A DNA stretch of 64,000 nucleotides from Aliikangiella marina. GTDB taxonomy: Bacteria; Pseudomonadota; Gammaproteobacteria; Enterobacterales; Kangiellaceae. The notes beneath the pieces are model-generated. The model saw nothing but the letters and a program-made list of their open reading frames with translations, ran no database searches and had not been told where the DNA came from. The stretch is taken from the NCBI RefSeq assembly GCF_007004765.1, contig NZ_VIKR01000001.1, forward strand, positions 744,001-808,000. Reading direction: 5' to 3'. Position 1 is the first letter of the stretch. Every line of letters begins with the position of its first letter. The translations under genes were made by a program, and so were the position numbers. Below are positions 44,281 through 54,758 of the stretch, piece by piece.

Positions 44281-45464
44281 TGAATTTGGCGCTTGATAGT
44301 AAGCTTATTACGTTACTAGTCCTTGGCTCCATCGCTTTGTTTTTTTTTCCACTTCTTTTTTTATTTGCATCTATTCTTGTTCTTACAGCAAGTGAAATAA
44401 ATAAATCACTCGCTTTTTCAATCATAGGAGGAGGGTTAGCGCTATTTTTTACATTAATTAATCTATTAAAAGTTCCTGAGTCTGATATGTTAGTGTACAT
44501 AGATGCTATTAGAGAGATTCGAGGTTACTCTTTTTTTGATGTGATTCAATTCAATTTTGTTTCAATGCGTAGTATTGAATTTATTTTTAATTACTACATC
44601 TATTTTGTTTCATTTATTGATACAGGTGGATTTTTCTTCTCATTTCTGTCCGTTTTTATAATTTATATATTATTTGCGCTTTCTCTCGACAAAGTAATGC
44701 CTCTGGAATTGAGGGAGAAATATTTGATTTTTTTCTCATTGATTTTATTCTCAATTACATTTTCACTTTCTGGACATTTAGTTAGACAATATCTGGCCGC
44801 TTCTGTATTAATATATGGTATAGCTTCTTTTAAAGACTCGCCGGTAAAAGGTGGTTTATTTATATTAATGTCACCTTTCGTTCATATATCGGTAGCACCA
44901 TTTGTGGTGCTAATTCCACTCCTCTATAAAAGTTTAAGCCGGAAAGCTTGGGTTTTGATCTCTGTATTTAGTGTTTTGATAGCTTTAGCTATGACCAGTT
45001 TTGTAGTAGTGCTCAGACCATATATGGAGATTGGCTTTGTTAAGGATGATGGAAGTATTCCAGTATTTTTAATAGTTTTTGATGCGATTCTTTTTTTTGG
45101 TTTTGTCTGCGTGCGAGTGTTGAAAACAGAGTGCTTTGAAAAGACAAAAGTGGTCTACTGCTTTGCGTTATTACTGGTTTGCTGTTTGATAGTGTCTCAT
45201 GAGATAAACTTAATTTTCTTAAGATATTATTTTTTAATGGATTTTGTTCGAGCAGTATTTTTAATGTATCTAATCTATTTTTTTTCGACAAAAATAGATT
45301 TCAGTAGGATAGTCTCGTTTCTTGTTTTTACGGTTTGTTGTTTATTATTTGTTTACAGGCTCGACTCAAGTCCTTGGGATTATGGGGCAACGGCTTTGGA
45401 GATACTGTTTCTTACAGATGTGAAGGCTTATGCCGAACGAATTGGTATGGTTTGGGGAGTTTAG
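44280..45464 (+). CDS. EpsG-family / Wzy-like polysaccharide polymerase
   Basis: Integral membrane protein of 394 aa with about 10-11 hydrophobic helices. Polymerases of this kind share little sequence. Here the EpsG-like features are a charged loop after the second to third helix (SDMLVYIDAIREIRGYSFFD), the FSLSGHLVRQYLAASVLIYGI segment and HISVAPFVVLIPLL. It is the only multi-span candidate polymerase in the locus, between the pyruvyl transferase and glycosyltransferases, which supports a Wzy role. It is very AT-rich. It overlaps the upstream stop by one base and ends immediately before the next GTG. Confidence 0.75.
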   Translation: MNLALDSKLITLLVLGSIALFFFPLLFLFASILVLTASEINKSLAFSIIGGGLALFFTLINLLKVPESDMLVYIDAIREIRGYSFFDVIQFNFVSMRSIEFIFNYYIYFVSFIDTGGFFFSFLSVFIIYILFALSLDKVMPLELREKYLIFFSLILFSITFSLSGHLVRQYLAASVLIYGIASFKDSPVKGGLFILMSPFVHISVAPFVVLIPLLYKSLSRKAWVLISVFSVLIALAMTSFVVVLRPYMEIGFVKDDGSIPVFLIVFDAILFFGFVCVRVLKTECFEKTKVVYCFALLLVCCLIVSHEINLIFLRYYFLMDFVRAVFLMYLIYFFSTKIDFSRIVSFLVFTVCCLLFVYRLDSSPWDYGATALEILFLTDVKAYAERIGMVWGV

Positions 45465-46349
45465 GTGTTAGCGAAAGTTTGTGTTTTCGGTTTTAATAGA
45501 CCTCATCATGCAGAAAACTTACTTCGTAGTTTATCTGCTTGTAAATTAGCAGAAAAGACTGATGTTGTTTTTATAGTAGATGGACCTAGAAACAAAAAAG
45601 AATCTGTTTTATGTCTATCGACACTAGATTCTACGCAAAGCTTTGAAAGGTTATTTAAGTCGTTAACCGTTATAAAAAGAGAATCAAACTTCGGTCTTGC
45701 CAAATCACTTGTATCCGGTGTTTCACAAGTTCTTAATGAGTGTGAGAAGGTGATTGTGCTTGAGGATGATTTAGTTTTAACAACGGATTTTTTGAAGTAC
45801 ATGAATCAAGCTTTAGATTACTATAAGAATAATGATGAGATTGGCTCAATTAGTGCGTTTACAACCCCTATAGTTGGACTCGATGCAGAAAGTGTGTATT
45901 TCCACCCTCGCCCCACGTCTTGGGGGTGGGCTACATGGCGGGACCGGTGGGATAAATGTGATTGGTCATACTCTCCTTCCTCGTTGTTAGAGGAGATTGT
46001 CTTTTGGTTTAAGTCTCGGAAGGCAGGGCAAGACGTATATCGTATGTTTAAGAATAATTCGAAGAAAAAAATTAACAGTTGGGCGATTATGTGGACAGCG
46101 TACCACATTACTCACGATTTAAAATCCGTATGCCCAGTTACTACCAGAGTTAGAAATAACGGCTTTGATAGCGATGCTACCCATTGTTTTGGAATGAATC
46201 CATTTCCGTCAAATTTTCAAGCACAAACCGACTTGGATACTAGATTTGTTAGAGAAGTGTTATTTGATCGAAAAGTGATAAAACAGATTAATTATTATCA
46301 TAGTAATATCTTTAAGTTTAAGAATAAACTTAGGCTTATTTTAAAATGA
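45465..46349 (+). CDS. Glycosyltransferase, GT-A fold (family 2-like)
   Basis: Probably cytosolic transferase for one sugar of the repeat unit. N-terminal AKVCVFGFNRPHHAENLLRSLSACK and DVVFIVDGPRNKKE form the nucleotide-binding strand-loop. VIVLEDDLVLTTDFLKYMNQALDYY holds the metal-binding EDD/DxD-like motif, followed by RPTSWGWATWRDRWDKCDW, a segment shared with GNT-I-like and sugar-nucleotide transferases. The start is GTG 45465, directly after the preceding stop, with a good ribosome site (GGGGAG). Donor and acceptor are unknown. It overlaps the next gene by 4 bp. Confidence 0.82.
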   Translation: MLAKVCVFGFNRPHHAENLLRSLSACKLAEKTDVVFIVDGPRNKKESVLCLSTLDSTQSFERLFKSLTVIKRESNFGLAKSLVSGVSQVLNECEKVIVLEDDLVLTTDFLKYMNQALDYYKNNDEIGSISAFTTPIVGLDAESVYFHPRPTSWGWATWRDRWDKCDWSYSPSSLLEEIVFWFKSRKAGQDVYRMFKNNSKKKINSWAIMWTAYHITHDLKSVCPVTTRVRNNGFDSDATHCFGMNPFPSNFQAQTDLDTRFVREVLFDRKVIKQINYYHSNIFKFKNKLRLILK

Positions 46350-47497
46350 AAGTTTTATTAGTACATAATGAATACGGAAAGTTTAGTGGTGAAGAGAGTG
46401 TTTTTTTTGCACAACTACGGGCTCTAAAAAAGAATTCTGTATTGGTAGAGTCCTACGTGATCGACTCTACAAAAACGCCATCATCCATATCAGATAAAGT
46501 GATAGCTTTTTTCTCTGGTATTTTTTCAGTTGTCTCTTTTATTAAAATTTATAAACAGGTCAGAAAGAAAAAGATTGATATTGTACATTTTCATAATATT
46601 TATCCTTGGCTTTCTGTATCGTCTTTATTGGCTGCACGGTTAGCAAATGCGAAAATAGTTTTTACATTACATAATTTCAAGCACATTTGTCCGAGTGCGA
46701 CCTTGGCCTTCAAAGGAAAATTGTATCTTAAGGGGGTGATAAAAGGCCCAGTTTATACTCTTTACGATAATGTTCAGGGTAATTATTTTAAATCGCTAGG
46801 ATATTATTTACGGTTTAAATCGGAACGTTTGCTATGTATGACGCGCCTTGTAGATAAATTTGTGTTCATAAGTAGTTTGCAGAAAGAAATATATGATAAA
46901 TATTGTGACAAGATGTCAAAAGCTGGAGTTGTTATTCCAAATTTTTTGGAGCAAGAAGTTTATGATATCTTAAATAATATAAGTGGAACTAGAGATTCAG
47001 ACAGGGACAGTAAGATAAAGATCGGGTTTGTAGGTAGGCTCACTTCGGAGAAAGGCTTCGACTTGTTCCTTAAACTAGCAGAAAAACATAAAAGCAAAGA
47101 GTTTCTTGTTTTTGGTGATGGTGACGAGAAGGCTGCGAGTAATATTAGATATCAAGGTAACCTTCCAAGAAAAGAGTTACTGACAGCGTACGCTGCGCTA
47201 GATATATTGGTAGTACCAAGTGTTACATACGAAACTTTTAGTTTAGTTGCTTTAGAGGCTTTAGTTGCTGGACGAAAGGTCGTTGTGACGGACAAAGTTG
47301 GTATTTCTAGTTATGAGAATAAATTTGAAAATTTGACTGTTGTGTCATCCGAATCGGAGCTATTCGAGTACTTTGAGAATTATAAATTTCAAAGTGCCTC
47401 TAAACAAAATTTTGAACTTTGCGAATCCTTTCTAGAGAAAGGTTTCGTTGAAAAAACGATTGATTTATATGAGAGTTTAATACATGAGTGTAAATAA
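46346..47497 (+). CDS. Glycosyltransferase family 4 protein
   Basis: GT-B fold transferase of 383 aa. The N-terminal [24 protein letters not shown] and [22 protein letters not shown] precede the C-terminal nucleotide-sugar domain: [55 protein letters not shown] with the EX7E motif. Donor and acceptor cannot be read; GDP-fucose or GDP-mannose are possible given the neighbours. ATG overlaps the upstream stop (ATGA), and its own 3' end overlaps gmd by 14 bp. Confidence 0.87.
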   Translation: MKVLLVHNEYGKFSGEESVFFAQLRALKKNSVLVESYVIDSTKTPSSISDKVIAFFSGIFSVVSFIKIYKQVRKKKIDIVHFHNIYPWLSVSSLLAARLANAKIVFTLHNFKHICPSATLAFKGKLYLKGVIKGPVYTLYDNVQGNYFKSLGYYLRFKSERLLCMTRLVDKFVFISSLQKEIYDKYCDKMSKAGVVIPNFLEQEVYDILNNISGTRDSDRDSKIKIGFVGRLTSEKGFDLFLKLAEKHKSKEFLVFGDGDEKAASNIRYQGNLPRKELLTAYAALDILVVPSVTYETFSLVALEALVAGRKVVVTDKVGISSYENKFENLTVVSSESELFEYFENYKFQSASKQNFELCESFLEKGFVEKTIDLYESLIHECK

Positions 47498-48611
47498 GAA
47501 AGCGCTAATTACGGGAGTTACTGGGCAAGATGGTTCTTATCTGGCTGAATTTCTGTTAGAAAAAGGTTATGAAGTACATGGAATAAAGCGTAGAGCTTCA
47601 TTGTTCAATACAGAAAGATTAGATCATATCTATCAAGACCCTCATGAGGAAAATCCTAAGTTCTTTTTACATTATGGCGATCTTACAGACTCGTCAAACT
47701 TGACGAGAATCCTAAAAGAAGTCGAACCTGACGAAGTTTATAATTTAGGCGCACAGTCTCATGTTGCTGTTTCATTCGATTCTCCTGAATATACTGCTGA
47801 TGTCGATGCAATTGGAACTTTAAGGCTACTCGAAGCTATAAGGTTTCTGGGATTAGAAAAGAAGACTAAGTTTTACCAAGCTTCGACCTCTGAGTTATAT
47901 GGATTAGTTCAGGAGATACCCCAAAAAGAGTCAACGCCTTTTTATCCTAGATCACCTTATGCTGTTGCAAAAATGTACGCATACTGGATTACGGTTAACT
48001 ATCGAGAGTCATACGGTATATATGCCTGCAATGGTATTCTTTTTAATCATGAGTCTCCAAGAAGGGGAGAGACTTTCGTTACTCGAAAAATTACAAGGGC
48101 TATTGCTAATATTGCCTTAGGGCTTGAGCCTTGCCTTTATTTAGGGAATATGGATGCTTTACGAGATTGGGGCCATGCGAAGGATTATGTCCGCATGCAA
48201 TGGATGATGTTACAACAAGATAAGCCAGAAGATTTTGTTATTGCAACGGGGAAACAAATCTCCGTTCGTGAATTTGTTAGAATGGCAGCAATAGAATTGG
48301 GGATAGAGCTTGAGTTTCAAGGAAGCGGTGCAAATGAAGTTGGAATTGTTAAGTCTGTTTCCGGAAACCTAGCACCTGAGGTTTCTGCTGGGCAAGAAAT
48401 AGTAAAGGTAGATCCCCGATATTTTCGGCCTGCAGAGGTTGAAACTCTACTAGGTGATCCGACGAGGGCTAAAGAAAAGCTCGGTTGGACTCCAGAAATT
48501 TCGGTAGAAGAAATGTGTAAAGAAATGGTATTAAGTGATTTGGAAAGAGCTAAGCGTCATGCCTTATTAAAAGATCATGGGTATGACGTAACCGTAAGTA
48601 GAGAAAGCTAA
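47484..48611 (+). CDS. gmd: GDP-mannose 4,6-dehydratase
   Basis: First step of GDP-L-fucose synthesis, converting GDP-D-mannose to GDP-4-keto-6-deoxymannose. It is an extended SDR with [27 protein letters not shown], the STSELYG motif (catalytic Thr/Ser and Glu), [10 protein letters not shown] (Tyr-x3-Lys), [16 protein letters not shown] and the NADP-type specificity loop. The 375 aa are normal (E. coli 373). It is followed by fcl and gmm as in colanic acid clusters. Confidence 0.95.
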   Translation: MSVNKKALITGVTGQDGSYLAEFLLEKGYEVHGIKRRASLFNTERLDHIYQDPHEENPKFFLHYGDLTDSSNLTRILKEVEPDEVYNLGAQSHVAVSFDSPEYTADVDAIGTLRLLEAIRFLGLEKKTKFYQASTSELYGLVQEIPQKESTPFYPRSPYAVAKMYAYWITVNYRESYGIYACNGILFNHESPRRGETFVTRKITRAIANIALGLEPCLYLGNMDALRDWGHAKDYVRMQWMMLQQDKPEDFVIATGKQISVREFVRMAAIELGIELEFQGSGANEVGIVKSVSGNLAPEVSAGQEIVKVDPRYFRPAEVETLLGDPTRAKEKLGWTPEISVEEMCKEMVLSDLERAKRHALLKDHGYDVTVSRES

Positions 48612-48613
48612 AA

Positions 48614-49579
48614 ATGAAAAAGACGCGAATATTTGTGGCTGGTCACAGAGGAATGGTTGGCTCTGCCTTAGTGAATCTACTTAAAAAAGATGCAAATGTC
48701 GAGTTGGTTTTAAGAGACAGAAATCAGTTGGATCTACTAAATCAAACGCAAGTATCAAAATTTTTTAAAGAAGAAAAAATTGATCAAGTTTATTTAGCTG
48801 CTGCTAAGGTCGGAGGAATAGTAGCAAACAACTCATTTCCTGCTGACTTTATTTATGAAAACCTAATGATTGAATGTAACATTATTCACTCATCATATAA
48901 AGCAAAAGTTAAAAAGCTATTATTCTTGGGCTCTTCTTGCATATATCCTAAGCATGCACCACAGCCAATGAATGAACAAAGTTTATTGACCGGTGTTTTG
49001 GAACCAACAAACGAGCCTTATGCTATAGCAAAAATCGCAGGTATTAAGCTGTGTGAAAGCTACAACAGACAATATGGTACCGATTTTCGTTCTGTAATGC
49101 CCACTAATTTATATGGCCCCAATGATAACTTTCACCCAGAAAATAGTCATGTAATTCCGGGATTATTAAGAAGGTTTCATCAAGCAAAGATAAATAACGA
49201 AAGTAAGGTAACAGCTTGGGGAACGGGTAAGCCAATGAGAGAGTTCTTGCATGTAGATGACATGGCAAGGGCTTGTGTTTTTGTGATGAATCTTAAAAAA
49301 GATGAGTTCGACAAAAACATAGAACCTATGCTTAGCCATATTAATATAGGTACAGGAGTTGATTGTACTATAAGAGAACTAGTGGAAACAATTGCTTCAG
49401 TTGTCGGCTTTACAGGTAACATAGAATTTGACGATTCCAAACCAGATGGAACTCCCAGGAAATTGATGGATGTTAGCCGATTAAAATCCTTAGGTTGGCA
49501 GTCTACTACAAGCCTTGAACATGGACTTTCCTCTACTTATGAATGGTTTTTAAGCAACATTGAACAGTATCGAGGATAG
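48614..49579 (+). CDS. fcl: GDP-L-fucose synthase (GDP-4-keto-6-deoxymannose epimerase/reductase)
   Basis: Second enzyme of GDP-fucose synthesis. It has the Rossmann [45 protein letters not shown] (catalytic Ser/Cys region), [18 protein letters not shown] (Tyr and Lys), and [24 protein letters not shown]. The 321 aa are as usual. It begins 3 bp after gmd, so the two enzymes are co-translated. Confidence 0.95.
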   Translation: MKKTRIFVAGHRGMVGSALVNLLKKDANVELVLRDRNQLDLLNQTQVSKFFKEEKIDQVYLAAAKVGGIVANNSFPADFIYENLMIECNIIHSSYKAKVKKLLFLGSSCIYPKHAPQPMNEQSLLTGVLEPTNEPYAIAKIAGIKLCESYNRQYGTDFRSVMPTNLYGPNDNFHPENSHVIPGLLRRFHQAKINNESKVTAWGTGKPMREFLHVDDMARACVFVMNLKKDEFDKNIEPMLSHINIGTGVDCTIRELVETIASVVGFTGNIEFDDSKPDGTPRKLMDVSRLKSLGWQSTTSLEHGLSSTYEWFLSNIEQYRG

Positions 49580-49585
49580 TCGAAA

Positions 49586-50056
49586 TTGTTATCAGTTGAA
49601 GATTTTAAAGCTACTGTCAGAAATACTCCGCTAGTCTCTTTAGATTTAATAATAAAAAATAATAAAGGTGAGGTCTTGGTTGGAAAGAGAATAAACTCGC
49701 CGGCTAAAAATTATTGGTTTGTTCCTGGTGGCAGGATATTTAAGAATGAATCTATTGAAAAAGCATTAAGTCGAATAATGAACGAAGAAGTCGGCATGCT
49801 TTTTAGTAAAAAGGAATGTAAGAGTTTAGGTGTTTATGAGCATTTTTACCAAGATTCCTTTTATTCTAAAGAAGTTTCAACTCATTATATTGTACTTGCT
49901 TTCGAGATTAAGATGGATAAGGAGATTGCCGAGTTACCTAAAAAACAACACAGCGAATATAGACTAATTGATATAAATGAATTGTTGACTAACGAGCAAG
50001 TCCACCAGAACACAAAAATGTATTTTGAGACTAAAAGTATTTTAAATACAAACTAA
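49586..50056 (+). CDS. gmm: GDP-mannose mannosyl hydrolase (Nudix, WcaH/Gmm)
   Basis: Hydrolyses GDP-mannose or GDP-glucose by attack at the sugar C1, probably trimming GDP-sugar pools. Alignment to E. coli Gmm covers VEDFKATVRNTPLVSLDLIIKNNKGEVLVGKRINSPAKNYWFVPGGR. The Nudix box is GGRIFKNESIEKALSRIMNEEVG. As in the E. coli enzyme, the usual R-E-x-x-E-E stretch is altered (RIMNEE), which fits a glycosyl rather than pyrophosphate hydrolase. The start is TTG 49586; no ATG lies upstream of the conserved N-terminus. Confidence 0.9.
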   Translation: MLSVEDFKATVRNTPLVSLDLIIKNNKGEVLVGKRINSPAKNYWFVPGGRIFKNESIEKALSRIMNEEVGMLFSKKECKSLGVYEHFYQDSFYSKEVSTHYIVLAFEIKMDKEIAELPKKQHSEYRLIDINELLTNEQVHQNTKMYFETKSILNTN

Positions 50057-50077
50057 TTTATAATTTCAGAGTTACAC

Positions 50078-50812
50078 ATGACAAAAAACTTACCCATTCT
50101 AGGGTTTAAGGTTTCTACAGAGCCCGTAAAACAGATAATTGAGTACTGTTTAAATGATGGAAAAAACCTTGTAGTAAATACTATAAACCCTCACTCATAT
50201 ATCGAACAAAAATCTGATAAGGATTTTCGTGATGCTTTATTAAAAAGTGATGTGCTTATCCCTGATGGAAGTGGGATAGTATTTGCCGCGAGATACCTCA
50301 AAGGTGTGAGAATATCAAAAATAGCAGGCTATGAGCTTTTTACTGAAACTATGAAACTTTTAAATCAAAATAAAGGGAAAGTGTTATTTCTTGGTTCTTC
50401 GCATAATACTCTTGCTAAGATTAAAGAAAGGGCTTCGAAAGATTTTGAAAATGTAGATGTTTATACACATTCTCCTCCGTTCAAGCCTGCGTTCACCGAG
50501 GATGACTATGCTGAATTCGTGAGGATAATAAATGAGTTCAGCCCGGATGTGTTATTCGTTGGACTAACTGCGCCAAAACAAGAGAAGTTAATCGAAAGTA
50601 TTCGAAATAGAATTGATGTAAAGTTTAGTAGTGGGATAGGTGCTGTTTTTGATTTTTATGCGGGAACGATAAATAGACCTTCTAGTATTTGGATTAAATT
50701 GCATCTTGAATGGTTTGTAAGATTAATTGGAGAACCTAAGCGGTTGTGGCGTCGTAATTTCATATCTACACCACTTTTTTTAAAAGATGTATTACTCAGC
50801 AAAAAGCATTAA
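50078..50812 (+). CDS. WecG/TagA/CpsF family glycosyltransferase
   Basis: Membrane-associated glycosyltransferase of the GT26 family, which adds the second sugar to a polyprenyl-diphosphate-linked GlcNAc in ECA and teichoic acid pathways. Motifs are VVNTINPHSYIEQK, DVLIPDGSGIVFAARYLKG, KVLFLGSSHNTLAKI, FVGLTAPKQEKLIE and GIGAVFDFYAGTINRPS. The amphipathic, basic C-terminus (EWFVRLIGEPKRLWRRNF) docks to the membrane. It pairs naturally with the WecA encoded 6 kb downstream on the other strand. The sugar could be a HexNAc uronate; that is inference. Confidence 0.88.
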   Translation: MTKNLPILGFKVSTEPVKQIIEYCLNDGKNLVVNTINPHSYIEQKSDKDFRDALLKSDVLIPDGSGIVFAARYLKGVRISKIAGYELFTETMKLLNQNKGKVLFLGSSHNTLAKIKERASKDFENVDVYTHSPPFKPAFTEDDYAEFVRIINEFSPDVLFVGLTAPKQEKLIESIRNRIDVKFSSGIGAVFDFYAGTINRPSSIWIKLHLEWFVRLIGEPKRLWRRNFISTPLFLKDVLLSKKH

Positions 50813-50847
50813 TCAAGAAATAAATTGAAGTTAAAGGGCTTCGACAG

Positions 50848-52017
50848 ATGAAAAATATAACGGTTGTAGGAACTGGGTACGTGGGATTATCCAATGCTTT
50901 ACTTCTAGCGCAAAACAATAGAGTCATCGCGTTGGATATTGACGCTGAAAGAATAAGCTTGCTTAAACAACTAGAATCTCCCATTCAAGATGCTGATATT
51001 GAGAGTTATTTGAGTGAGAGAAACGAAAATATTCAATTCACTACAAACAAAAAAAAAGCGTTTGAAAGTGCGGAGTTAATTGTAGTAGCTACACCTACAA
51101 ATTATGATCCCGAAACAAACTATTTTAATACCAGTAGTGTTGAATCGGTTATTAGTGAAGCAAGTCAGATTAAACCGGATGCAGTCATATTAATAAAGTC
51201 TACCGTTCCCGTAGGTTTTACAGAAAAGGTAAGAAAAAAAAATGATTCAGAAAATATATTATTTTCGCCAGAGTTTTTAAGAGAGGGAAGGGCTCTTCAT
51301 GATAACCTTTACCCGTCTAGAATAATTGTAGGTGAAATCTCTAAAAGAGCCAAAGAGATTGCAGAATTATTTAGAGAGTGTGCTTCGGTTGATGATGTGC
51401 CTGTTTTATTGATGAATGCAACTGAAGCAGAGGCGGTTAAGTTATTCTCAAATACATATTTGGCGATGAGAGTTGCTTATTTTAATGAGTTAGATTCTTA
51501 TTCAGAGTCACACGGCTTAGATACTAGTCAGATTATTAAAGGTGTTTGTTTTGATCCAAGAATAGGAGACCATTATAACAACCCATCATTCGGCTATGGG
51601 GGATATTGTTTACCCAAAGATACTAAGCAACTTTTAGCAAACTATAAAGATGTGCCAAATAATTTGATCAAAGCGATTGTAGAAGCAAATCGTACTCGTA
51701 AAGATTTTATTGCTGAATCTGTTCTAGCGAAAAAACCTCAGGTCGTTGGTATCTATCGGTTAATAATGAAATCGGGTTCAGACAATTTTAGGTCTTCATC
51801 TATTCAAGGGATAATGAAACGAATTAAAGCTGAGGGTATTGAAGTAATAATTTATGAGCCAAATTTGTGTGACAATGAATTCTATCATTCTGAAGTTATT
51901 TCAAGTATAGAAGTGTTTTTAAATCGCTCTGATGTTATCGTAACTAATCGTATGTCAGAAGAGTTAGAAACTGTGAAACATAAAGTGTATACCAGAGATT
52001 TATTCGGGTCCGATTGA
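50848..52017 (+). CDS. ugd: UDP-glucose 6-dehydrogenase
   Basis: Oxidises UDP-glucose to UDP-glucuronate with two NAD. At 389 aa it is the short E. coli Ugd type. The Rossmann is [17 protein letters not shown], with [17 protein letters not shown], and [12 protein letters not shown]. All catalytic residues are in place: K198 and N202 in [20 protein letters not shown], and C254 and D258 in [12 protein letters not shown]. It serves as the active reference for the damaged paralogue at 54755. It is followed at 19 bp by galU, which makes its substrate. Confidence 0.94.
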   Translation: MKNITVVGTGYVGLSNALLLAQNNRVIALDIDAERISLLKQLESPIQDADIESYLSERNENIQFTTNKKKAFESAELIVVATPTNYDPETNYFNTSSVESVISEASQIKPDAVILIKSTVPVGFTEKVRKKNDSENILFSPEFLREGRALHDNLYPSRIIVGEISKRAKEIAELFRECASVDDVPVLLMNATEAEAVKLFSNTYLAMRVAYFNELDSYSESHGLDTSQIIKGVCFDPRIGDHYNNPSFGYGGYCLPKDTKQLLANYKDVPNNLIKAIVEANRTRKDFIAESVLAKKPQVVGIYRLIMKSGSDNFRSSSIQGIMKRIKAEGIEVIIYEPNLCDNEFYHSEVISSIEVFLNRSDVIVTNRMSEELETVKHKVYTRDLFGSD

Positions 52018-52036
52018 TAATAAAAGGAATTTACAA

Positions 52037-52939
52037 ATGCAAATTAATAAAGCTGTTAAGGCAGTAATTCCGGTTGCTGGCTTAGGAACAAGAATGTTAC
52101 CTGCGACAAAAGCTATTCCAAAGGAAATGCTACCTATAGTAGATAAACCGTTAATTCAATATATTGTTAATGAGTGCATTGATGCTGGTATAACTGATAT
52201 TGTTTTAGTAACCCACTCCTCAAAAAACGCTATCGAAAATCACTTTGATAAGTCTTTCGAACTAGAGACAACGCTTGAGAAACGGGTAAAAAGGCAGCTT
52301 CTCGATGAAATTCAGGCTATCTGTCCTAAGAAAGTGACGATTATGCATGTCAGGCAAGGCGAGGCAAAAGGCCTTGGTCACGCCGTCTTAAAAGCTCGGC
52401 CTCTTGTCGGTGATAGCCCGTTCGTTGTTGTTCTTCCTGATGTATTAATCGATGATGTAGAAAGTGATTTAAAAACAGAGAATTTAGCGGCAATGCTTAG
52501 TCGTTACAATGACAACGGTAAAAGCCAAATTATGGTCGAGCCGGTGCCGCAAGAACAAGTGTCAAACTATGGTGTAGTTGATTGCGCAGGAGTTAACCTA
52601 CAACCGGGTGAATCTGTGAAAATGAATGCTATTGTCGAGAAACCTCTAGTCGAGGAAGCGCCCTCGAATCTTGCTGTTGTAGGTCGATATGTGCTTTCTA
52701 ACAGGATATGGGATTTACTTGACTTTACGCCACCCGGCGCGGGAGGTGAAATTCAACTGACCGATGCGATTGCCGCGTTGATGAAGGTTGAGGACGTCGA
52801 AGCCTTTCATATGACTGGCAAGTCGCATGATTGCGGCTCAAAGATTGGATACATGTCTGCATTTGTTGAGTATGGGCTAAGACATTCTGAAAAAGGCGAA
52901 GAGTTTAAGCAGTTTTTAAAGTCATTATCGATAGACTAG
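52037..52939 (+). CDS. galU: UTP--glucose-1-phosphate uridylyltransferase
   Basis: Makes UDP-glucose from UTP and glucose-1-phosphate. It has the nucleotide loop [85 protein letters not shown] and [15 protein letters not shown]. The 300-aa length is typical of GalU. It is not a degenerate GalF, since the active-site lysine-bearing motifs are intact. It closes the dense part of the operon; a 136-bp gap follows before pgi. Confidence 0.94.
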   Translation: MQINKAVKAVIPVAGLGTRMLPATKAIPKEMLPIVDKPLIQYIVNECIDAGITDIVLVTHSSKNAIENHFDKSFELETTLEKRVKRQLLDEIQAICPKKVTIMHVRQGEAKGLGHAVLKARPLVGDSPFVVVLPDVLIDDVESDLKTENLAAMLSRYNDNGKSQIMVEPVPQEQVSNYGVVDCAGVNLQPGESVKMNAIVEKPLVEEAPSNLAVVGRYVLSNRIWDLLDFTPPGAGGEIQLTDAIAALMKVEDVEAFHMTGKSHDCGSKIGYMSAFVEYGLRHSEKGEEFKQFLKSLSID

Positions 52940-53075
52940 GTATCGTTAACCTAACTTTGTGACTAAAAGGGCGCCTCGATTGACTATCCAGAGAGCGCTA
53001 GATGCTAAAATAAGAAACCTATAGCTTCTATTTGTTTAAGTTATTGACCTGATAAAATAAATCGTTGAATTTGAT

Positions 53076-54758
53076 ATGAAAATCTCCGAATCTAAGGAAT
53101 GGAAACAATTAACATCTCATTTGCTTGAAGATATTCAAGGAATAAAAGTGGGTGAGTTAAATGATTTAAAGTCTCGGTTTGAGGACTTTTCATATGAGTT
53201 TGATGACTTACTAATCGACTTTTCCAAACAAAAAGTAACCTCCAAAACCCGAGAGCTTCTGCTATCACTCGCAGAAGCCGCGAATTTAAAATCCTCAATA
53301 GCCGCTCTGTCCGAGGGCAAGCCAATTAATACGACTGAGAATCGTCCAGCGCTGCATACTGCGTGTCGTTTGCCTGCGAGTGTCGAATTAGTCGTTGACC
53401 AAATTGATATCAATTTAGCCGTGCAGGAAGAAATTTCCAAAATTGATAAGATGGTCGAGAAACTTTCCAACGGTCACTGGCGGGGATACAGCGGTAAACC
53501 AATCAGAGATATTGTCAATTTAGGCGTTGGTGGTTCTGATTTAGGGCCATTGTTGGTCTGTGAAGCGCTTGATGAATTTAAAGTCGATTACCCAAACAAT
53601 ATTAGAGTTCACTTTGCCTCCACCATGGACGGTTCGCAGATATCGGATATTTTTAACACTCTTAATCCTGAGACCACCGTGTTTGTCTTGGTTTCAAAGT
53701 CCTTCTCGACTATCGACACACTTTCAAACGCGGCATCAGCAAAAGCGTGGCTCATGTCAAATTGTCCAAATGAAGCACTTGTTGATAAACAACATTTTAT
53801 TGGTGTTTCTGTTAGCGCAGAGAAAATGGGTGAGTGGGGAATACACCCCGATAATCAACTTAGACTTTGGGATTGGGTCGGCGGTCGATATTCATTGTGG
53901 TCGAGCGTAGGCTTAACTATCGCAATTAAACTGGGTATGGAAAACTTCAAGTTGTTGCTAAGCGGCGCCCACTCGATTGACAAGCATTTTTTTGAGACAG
54001 AGCTTTCTCAAAATTTACCCGTACTCATGGGACTCATCGGTGTTTGGAATAGCAATTTCCTTGGTGTGCCGGCGCAAGCTATTTTACCTTATGATGCACG
54101 GCTCAAATATTTACCTAACTATCTAATGCAATTGGAAATGGAGAGTAATGGTAAGTCGGTCACACAAGGAGGCGAAAGTATTGATTATGACAGCTGTCCG
54201 GTGCTTTGGGGGGAAGTTGGACCTAACGCTCAACATGCTTTTTATCAGATGATGCATCAAGGCACAAGGAAAGTGACCAGTGACTTTATCGCACCAATCA
54301 GACGTTTTTCAAAAGAGGATTCCGAACACGGGAAGTCACTCCAAGAACAACATTTATTGACGCTCGCAAATTGCTTTGCACAGTCGAGGGCTCTCATGAC
54401 AGGTGGTTCGCTTGATGAGTTAGCATCTAATTCATCAGAAAAAAAGCAATTTCCAAACCCTCACAAATTTTATCCAGGGGACCAAACCTCAACGACTATT
54501 CTCATTCCTGAGTTAAATCCCTACACGCTCGGCCAGCTAATCGCCCTTTATGAGCATAAAGTTTTTGTAATGGCGACTATTTGGGGAATAAATCCTTTTG
54601 ACCAGTGGGGCGTCGAGCTAGGCAAAATAATGGCAAATGAAACTTTAAGTGAACTGAAAAATGCCGCTTCGACAGAAAAATTCGATAATGGAACCAATAC
54701 TTTGATCAACTTAGTCAAAGAAGGAATTGGAAAGAACGGCAAAGGATCAAACTCATGA
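53076..54758 (+). CDS. pgi: Glucose-6-phosphate isomerase
   Basis: Interconverts glucose-6-P and fructose-6-P, feeding both glycolysis and the mannose/fucose branch. It has GVGGSDLGPLLVCEAL, VSKSFSTIDTLSNAASAKAW (phosphate-binding), GGRYSLWSSVGL, the catalytic QGTRKVTSDFIAPIRRF, and KVFVMATIWGINPFDQWGVELGK (catalytic Lys). The 560 aa are slightly longer than E. coli Pgi (549). A weak promoter-like pair (TTGTTT 53032, TAAAAT 53053, 15-bp spacer) lies upstream, so it may not depend only on the ops operon. The stop overlaps the next ATG (ATGA). Confidence 0.95.
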   Translation: MKISESKEWKQLTSHLLEDIQGIKVGELNDLKSRFEDFSYEFDDLLIDFSKQKVTSKTRELLLSLAEAANLKSSIAALSEGKPINTTENRPALHTACRLPASVELVVDQIDINLAVQEEISKIDKMVEKLSNGHWRGYSGKPIRDIVNLGVGGSDLGPLLVCEALDEFKVDYPNNIRVHFASTMDGSQISDIFNTLNPETTVFVLVSKSFSTIDTLSNAASAKAWLMSNCPNEALVDKQHFIGVSVSAEKMGEWGIHPDNQLRLWDWVGGRYSLWSSVGLTIAIKLGMENFKLLLSGAHSIDKHFFETELSQNLPVLMGLIGVWNSNFLGVPAQAILPYDARLKYLPNYLMQLEMESNGKSVTQGGESIDYDSCPVLWGEVGPNAQHAFYQMMHQGTRKVTSDFIAPIRRFSKEDSEHGKSLQEQHLLTLANCFAQSRALMTGGSLDELASNSSEKKQFPNPHKFYPGDQTSTTILIPELNPYTLGQLIALYEHKVFVMATIWGINPFDQWGVELGKIMANETLSELKNAASTEKFDNGTNTLINLVKEGIGKNGKGSNS

